Assembly (NCBI GenBank): GCA_937136415.1
Contig: CAKZOK010000070.1
Span: forward strand, 1-47,324
Source of the DNA: an uncultured Cytophagales bacterium
GTDB lineage: Bacteria > Bacteroidota > Bacteroidia > Cytophagales > Bernardetiaceae
Direction: 5' to 3'
Length of the DNA: 47,324 bases
This document shows, piece after piece, positions 42,441-47,324 of the stretch (the first letter of the stretch is position 1; every line of letters starts with the position of its first letter). Below the pieces are notes generated by a model, which saw only the letters and a program-made list of their open reading frames with translations, ran no database searches and had not been told where the DNA came from. The position numbers and the translations under genes were made by a program.

Positions 42441-45008
42441 ATGATTTCTGAAAAATACACCCTGTCTTCTGCGCCTTTTTCTTCTTCCCAGTTAGCTAAT
42501 TTACACACAGAAATTACACAAAAAAATACTACTTCTTGGCATATTTTGATGGGAAATATTACCCAAAATGAAGATAATCAAGCATATAGAAAAGAAATCA
42601 AAAATACCCTAAAATTGATGTTTAAGGAAAGTAGGGAAGATGAAGCCATGTATATTTTGGAAGAAGAAGACTATAAAATTATCTTTTCAAAAATTGTTTC
42701 TACTCTTCAAAATTTCTTTGAAGAAGATGTAGAATTTAAGGCAATTTTAGCAAATTATTATAGAGATGCTCGCTTTGATTTGAGTGATACCGAAAAGGTA
42801 ATTTTTTATGCAAAACAGGCAGCCGAGCAAAATAATAGCTTGGGAATGGCTACTTTAGCATATCAGTATTTTTTTGGGTCAGCATCAAAAAAAATAGAAC
42901 AAGATAAGGAAAAAGGATTTGATTTTGCTGACAAAGCAATGCTCATAAATCCAATTAATGGAGCTTTTTGTAAGGCTTTTTTATTATTTCAAGACAAAAA
43001 TTATGAAGTAACCGAAAGTATAATCAACGAACTTATAAGCAATCCAAAAGTCGAAAATAGTGATATAGCTTCGGCAATTTATACATTAAAGGCAGATTTG
43101 GCACTTATCAAAAAAAATGACACCGAAGCAATAGAATTTTTACAGAAAGCCTGTCAGTTAGACCAATCTGCTCACTCTTATTATTTGTTGGGAAGATACC
43201 ATCTCTACGGAAATGCGACCACTCCACCAAATCTAGAAAAGGGATTAGAATATTTACAGAAATCATTAGAAAAAGGAGCATCGTATGCAGGCATAAATTT
43301 GGGAACGTATTTATTACATTCTGAACAGCAAAAAAAGAACGAACAAAAAAACGAACAAAATATAAAAAAAGCTCAATTTGTCTTAGAAAAAGCAGCCACT
43401 TATAATAATCCTTCGGCTTCTTATGAGCTTGCCAGAATGTATATTTTTACTGAACATTTTGATATTACTTATAAGCAAAAAGCAATTTCTATTTTAGAAA
43501 AAATCAAAGAAAAATATTATCCTTCCTATGTAGAGTTGGCATATCAGTTTTTATTAGGAAAAAATACAGAAAAAGACCTACAAAAAGCATTGGATTATTT
43601 GAAGGAAGGAATAGAAAAAGGGTATGGTTATGCTGCCTTTTATTTGGGAAGAGAATATCAAAACGGAGTTTTCAATGAAAATTCAGAGGATAATTCTCCT
43701 GATTATCAAAATGCTTTATTTTGGTATGAAAAGGGCGCAGAGCTAAACTGCATGGAAGCTATTGAGATTGCTGGAAAATATTATCGTTTGGGAATAGGTG
43801 TCGAACCAAATGCAGAAAAAACATTGAATTATATTCAAAAAGGAATAGAAAATTTTAATTCTGATTTTTCGAAAATAGAATTAGCCATTTGTTATGAAAC
43901 AGGATTTGGAGTAGAACAAGATTATCAAAAAGCATTTCAAAATTATGAAAATATAGCTCAAAATAATCATTATTACGGACTCTATAAAATGGGTTTGTAT
44001 TATAGAGATGGAATTTTGCCAGAAACCTTAATTGAAGAAAAACCTGATTTTGAAAAAGCATTTGAATACTTTACCAAATCGGCAAATCAGAATTATCCAT
44101 CGGCACATTATGAGCTTTCAAAAGCGACTTTTTATGGCAGTGGAACAGAAAAAAATATCGAAAAAGGAATTGAAATGTTTCATCAAGATATAGAAAACAA
44201 AATTTTTGATGCTGCCGTAGATTTAGGATTGTATTATGAAAATCCAGAAGAGGGAAATAATCCAGAAAAGGCATTTGAATACATGAAAAAAGCCACAGAA
44301 CAAGGTCAAATTCCGTATTCTATGTACAAAATGGGGCTTTATTATCAAAATGATTTTGGTATAAATGAAAACCCAGAAAATATTGAAGAAGCCAAAAAAT
44401 ATTACCAATTAGCTGCAAATAATAATTATCCGTATGCAAATATTCCATTGGGAAATATGGAACTTTGGCAAGAAACAAAAGAAAGTAAAGAAGAAAATGC
44501 CTTTGATTTATATACAAAAGCTGCCGAATTTGGATACTACAATTATGGCTTAGGAATGTGTTACAAATATGGAATTGGAACAGTCAGAGATGCAAAAAAA
44601 GCATTTCAATCATTCAAAAATGGACAAGAACAAAATGATATTTTAGCTATTTATCATTTGGCATTAGCACATTTGGAAGGAGACGGAACAGCAAAAAATG
44701 CAACACAAGCCTTTCAGTTTTTTGAAAGTATTGCACCTTATCACTCGCCTTCTAAGTACCAAATTGCAAAATTATTTTTGCAAGGAAAAGGAACAGATAA
44801 AAATGTTTTGACAGGTATAAAATGTTTAGAAGAAGTAGCGCAAGAAGAAAATGCTCCAGCTCAATATGAATTAGGTAATTTGTATTTGACAGGAAATGGA
44901 GTAGAAGAAAATACCGAAACTGCCGTCGAATGGTTTAAAAAAGCAGCCCAAAATGGACACAAAGAAGCTGCAAGAATTATTAATCCTGCAAAAAATAGAA
45001 GAAATTAA
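42441..45008 (+). CDS. Large Sel1-repeat protein
   Basis: An 855-residue protein made almost wholly of Sel1-like (TPR-related) repeats. Typical units are AYQYFFGSASKKIEQDKEKGFDFADKA, YLLGRYHLYGNATTPPNLEKGLEYLQKS and YELGNLYLTGNGVEENTETAVEWFKKAAQNGHKEA, the last at the C-terminus. Each has the A..LG..Y..G.G...+...A..W..KAA pattern. There is no signal peptide, so it should be a cytoplasmic scaffold. The ATG at 42441 is used; an open frame from a TTG at 42372 is less likely. It is 87 bases upstream of the Hsp90-family gene and probably co-transcribed, which suggests a co-chaperone or adaptor role, as TPR proteins bind eukaryotic Hsp90. That is inference. Confidence 0.82.
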   Translation: MISEKYTLSSAPFSSSQLANLHTEITQKNTTSWHILMGNITQNEDNQAYRKEIKNTLKLMFKESREDEAMYILEEEDYKIIFSKIVSTLQNFFEEDVEFKAILANYYRDARFDLSDTEKVIFYAKQAAEQNNSLGMATLAYQYFFGSASKKIEQDKEKGFDFADKAMLINPINGAFCKAFLLFQDKNYEVTESIINELISNPKVENSDIASAIYTLKADLALIKKNDTEAIEFLQKACQLDQSAHSYYLLGRYHLYGNATTPPNLEKGLEYLQKSLEKGASYAGINLGTYLLHSEQQKKNEQKNEQNIKKAQFVLEKAATYNNPSASYELARMYIFTEHFDITYKQKAISILEKIKEKYYPSYVELAYQFLLGKNTEKDLQKALDYLKEGIEKGYGYAAFYLGREYQNGVFNENSEDNSPDYQNALFWYEKGAELNCMEAIEIAGKYYRLGIGVEPNAEKTLNYIQKGIENFNSDFSKIELAICYETGFGVEQDYQKAFQNYENIAQNNHYYGLYKMGLYYRDGILPETLIEEKPDFEKAFEYFTKSANQNYPSAHYELSKATFYGSGTEKNIEKGIEMFHQDIENKIFDAAVDLGLYYENPEEGNNPEKAFEYMKKATEQGQIPYSMYKMGLYYQNDFGINENPENIEEAKKYYQLAANNNYPYANIPLGNMELWQETKESKEENAFDLYTKAAEFGYYNYGLGMCYKYGIGTVRDAKKAFQSFKNGQEQNDILAIYHLALAHLEGDGTAKNATQAFQFFESIAPYHSPSKYQIAKLFLQGKGTDKNVLTGIKCLEEVAQEENAPAQYELGNLYLTGNGVEENTETAVEWFKKAAQNGHKEAARIINPAKNRRN

Positions 45009-45039
45009 AGTAGTCAGAGTACAATATTAATATTTTACG

Positions 45040-45099
45040 ATGGTTGGAATTGCAAATCAGCAAAACCAACCTGTCAGCTACAAAATAAATAGCCTATGA
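45040..45099 (+). CDS. Possible 19-codon leader peptide overlapping the Hsp90 start
   Basis: The frame reads MVGIANQQNQPVSYKINSL and stops at the TGA of an ATGA overlap with the Hsp90-family ATG. Such overlaps often couple translation. It includes the whole hairpin at 45042-45071. The size alone gives no support for coding, and it may be chance. Confidence 0.25.
   Translation: MVGIANQQNQPVSYKINSL
45042..45071 (+). promoter_or_regulatory. Symmetric hairpin in the Hsp90-family leader
   Basis: GGTTGG (45042-45047) pairs with CCAACC (45066-45071). Inside, a 2-by-2 AA/AA internal loop leads to TTGC/GCAA (45050-45053 and 45060-45063) with loop AAATCA. No T run follows, so it is not a terminator. 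It lies 24 bases before the ATG and could control translation, for example as a thermosensor or protein-binding site. Confidence 0.45.
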
Positions 45100-46655
45100 A
45101 AGACCTAAAATTCAAAGTAGATTTAAGAGGAATTATTGACCTTTTATCCGAACATATTTACACCACCCCCAACGTTTTTATACGTGAACTTTTGCAAAAT
45201 GCTGTTGATGCTATTCAAGCCAAAAAAGTATTTGATAAACAAGCAAAAGGACAAATTAGGATTAAATTGTTAAATAAAAATTTGCCTCAACTTATTGTAG
45301 AAGATAATGGAATAGGACTTACAGAAGATGAGATTCACAACTTTTTGGCAATTATTGGAGAAAGTTCTAAAAGACACTCCCATGTAAAAGATACTTTTAT
45401 CGGAAAATTTGGTGTGGGGTTATTGTCTGCTTTTGTGGTCAGTAATGAGGTAATTGTGCAGACAAAATCAGAGGCAGATGAAAATTCGTATCAATGGACT
45501 GCCAAATCAGATGGCACATATACCATTGAGATTTTGCCACAAACCAGACCTACGGGAACGGCTGTTGTCTTGAAGGCAAAACCAGAAATGCGTTATTATT
45601 TTTTGAAGGATACATTAAAGGAATTGATTCATCATTATGGCGAAGCATTGCCCTATCCTATTGATTTTGAATGTGAAGAGGAAAAGGTTATTATTAATCC
45701 TCAAACGCCTATTTGGCTACAAAATAATCCTAGCAAAGAAGAATTATTAGACTATGGAAAAACGCAATTTCATCAAGATTTCCTGACAGCTTTTCCTATT
45801 GAAATAGAAGAATTAGGACTTAAAGGAAGTGCTTTTATTACTTCTCAAAAATTACATCTTAATTCCAGAACAGAAAGCAAAATTTTTGTAAAAAAAATGT
45901 TGCTCTCCGAAAAAATTGAAGATTTATTACCAAAATGGGCATTTTTTATAAAGGTAGTTTTGAATATCGATGAGCTTACACCTACGGCTTCCAGAGAGGA
46001 TTTTGTTCACGATACAACCTACAAAATTTGTAAGGATTTATTAAATGATTATTTCAAGAATTATTTTAAAGAACTTTCGCAAAAAGAGCCTGAAAAATTT
46101 GTACAAATCCTTGTTCCTCATTATCAATCTATCAAAATGTTGGCAAATGAAGACGAAACATTGTTAGATTTGTTTATCAATTATTTGATTTTCGAAACCA
46201 ATAAAGGACGAAAAGATTTTGATTGGATAAAAAGAAATATCAAGTCAATTTTTTATACCACTTCGTTAGAAGATTTCAAACAAATTAGGCGTTTGGCAAA
46301 CTCTAAAGACATTTTTGTAATTAATGCTGCCTATAGTTTTGAAGAAAATCTAATGAAAAATATTATCAAAAAATATCCAAAATTAGACATCAAAACAATT
46401 TCTCCTGCTGATATTCTAAACGATTTTGAAGAGCTTTCAGAAGAAGAAAAAACGATACATCAAATATTTATTGATAAGGCAACTCAAATTATGCAACCTT
46501 ATTTTTGCGATGTATCTTTAAAAAAGTTTTTTCCTGCCGATGTGCCTGTTTTGTTTGTTTCTGATGAAGAAAGTATGGCAAATTATCAAACTCAAAAACT
46601 TTCGAAAGACACCAAAAATCCGTTTGCGTCTATTTTGGATATGTCAGAAAAAAAG
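45096..46655 (+). CDS. Non-canonical Hsp90-family ATPase (3' end lost)
   Basis: About 520 codons of an Hsp90-family protein, which the chimeric join cuts off. The GHKL ATPase motifs are LLQNAVDAI (about 30-38, N-box Glu/Asn/Asp), VEDNGIGLTEDE (about 69-80), and GKFGVGLLSAFVVS (about 108-121). The middle domain includes TPTASREDFVHDTTYK, the counterpart of HtpG's LNVSREIL. The opening FKVDLRGIIDLLSEHIYTTPNVFIRELLQN matches in separate blocks the shorter 'HSP90 family protein' branch seen in Actinobacteria, not classical HtpG. It follows the Sel1 gene. The reading frame continues into PpiD sequence, which I regard as an artefact. Confidence 0.85.
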
Positions 46656-46665
46656 AAAAATCGGA
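46641..46665. other. Chimeric junction in an A-rich tract
   Basis: The switch from AT-rich Bacteroidota coding to GC-rich alphaproteobacterial coding falls within GAAAAAAAGAAAAAT (46647-46661). An A-rich micro-homology is a classic place for assembly or amplification chimeras. The frame is kept by chance. Confidence 0.75.
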
Positions 46666-47324
46666 TTGGCCCGTTGGCCATTGTTGGCGTTGTGCTGGTC
46701 GGCATGGCGGGTTTTGGTTCTGGCGGATTATCCGGCAATATCAGCAGCCTTGGCACCGTGGGTGACAAGGACGTACCGATCAATGATTACCAGCGCACAT
46801 TGCGCCAGCAAATCCAAACGGTCTCGCAACAATTTGGCGCTCCGGTCAGCTTTCAACAGGCCATTGCGATGGGTATCGACCGCCAAGCACTGCAATCTGT
46901 TATTCTGAACCGCACCCTTGATAACGAAACCACCAAGCTCGGGCTTTCAGTTGGTGATCAGCGCGTGTTTGAGCAGCTCAAATCAATTTCATCTTTCCAA
47001 GGTGCAAGCGGTTTTAGTGCTGAAAACTACAGGCTCGCGCTGCAACGTTCCGGGCAGTCCGAAGCAGCCTTTGAAACCAGCCTGCGTGATGAAATGTCAC
47101 GCACATTGCTGCAAGGGGCAATCGTGAGCGGCGTACCGGCAATGGATGTGTTTGGCGAAACCTTGATCGCATTTATTGGCGAACAGCGGAGCGCGACATG
47201 GGCCGTTGTTGACGCTGACATGCTGACAGCGCCCCTGCCCGGCGCGAGTGACGCCCAGATCCAAGCGTATTACGACGCAAACCCAGAAGATTTCACGCTG
47301 CCAGAAACCCGTGACATTACATAT
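46656..47324 (+). CDS. ppiD: PpiD-type periplasmic chaperone, N-terminal part (foreign)
   Basis: From about 46,650 the base composition jumps to GC-rich and the protein becomes an alphaproteobacterial PpiD/SurA-like peptidyl-prolyl isomerase. It has one membrane anchor (IGPLAIVGVVLVGMAGFGSG), then GTVGDKDVPINDYQRTLRQQ, SFQQAIAMGIDRQALQSVIL, NETTKLGLSVGDQRVFEQ, LQGAIVSGVP and GEQRSATWAVVDADML. These blocks are those of Rhodobacteraceae PpiD, which assists folding of secreted proteins. The PPIase domain lies beyond the window. Its own start is probably at or near the ATG at 46641 or lost in the A-rich junction. Confidence 0.82.

Noticed and set aside
46540..47221. Open frames on both strands in the right-hand GC-rich segment
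   Set aside because: They are out-of-frame shadows of the PpiD coding sequence; high GC lowers stop frequency.
45096..47324. A single 743-codon Hsp90-PpiD fusion protein
   Set aside because: Composition and taxonomy change abruptly at an A-rich tract and a C-terminal Hsp90 domain is missing; a chimeric join explains it.

Overview
The window is almost entirely one low-GC genome of the phylum Bacteroidota, probably order Cytophagales (a Bernardetia/Flexibacter-like organism is my guess; no rRNA is present to confirm it). The evidence is the gene set: DUF3098, a RemB/Wzi-like outer-membrane protein, BshC, DnaE with a fused N-terminal proofreading exonuclease, an ECF sigma/DUF4097 operon, and TAnnTTTG-type promoter elements. 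Both ends carry short stretches of unrelated, GC-rich DNA. Positions 1 to about 200-240 cut off a dndC-like gene, and positions from about 46,650 to 47,324 encode an alphaproteobacterial (Rhodobacteraceae-like) PpiD N-terminus fused in frame to a truncated Hsp90-family gene. I read both ends as chimeric joins (assembly or amplification artefacts), not biology.

Layout. 0.2-0.9 kb: sufE and the 5' end of dndC (sulfur mobilisation for DNA phosphorothioation). 1.1-2.8 kb: sixA-like phosphatase and a glycosyltransferase. 3.1-5.8 kb: ECF sigma factor, a probable anti-sigma factor and a secreted DUF4097-type protein, closed by a strong terminator. 6-10 kb: Kef-type antiporter and a RemB/Wzi-like protein. 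10-15 kb, minus strand: CapA-like lipoprotein, DUF3098, folD, a small UvrD-family helicase and tsaD. 15-25 kb, plus strand: GluQ-like synthetase, TonB-dependent receptor, MscS channel, a candidate small RNA, MazG-like pyrophosphohydrolase, a secreted unknown, bshC and glutaryl-CoA dehydrogenase-like acyl-CoA dehydrogenase. 25-30.6 kb: alpha/beta hydrolase, DUF7873-like protein, Omp85-like protein and an SDR oxidoreductase. 31.08-31.72 kb: a dense DnaA-box cluster that looks like a chromosomal origin. 31.9-34 kb: glutamate dehydrogenase and a small lipoprotein. 34.2-37.9 kb: an AT-rich two-gene restriction-modification-like module (large N6-adenine methylase plus a PD-(D/E)XK nuclease) with its own promoter. 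37.9-42.1 kb: exonuclease-dnaE fusion. 42.4 kb to the end: a Sel1-repeat protein followed by a non-canonical Hsp90-family ATPase.

Non-coding structure is rich. It includes a MITE-like inverted-repeat element in three copies (about 7.9, 25.0 and 30.6 kb), heptanucleotide arrays at two gene ends (11.66 and 27.33 kb), small palindromes (15.27-15.34, 24.87 and 42.16 kb), several Rho-independent terminators and four fragments of decayed genes. The best candidates for something new are the methylase/PD-(D/E)XK pair, the Sel1/Hsp90-like pair with its structured leader, and the putative origin. All functional statements are from reading the sequence; no searches were run.
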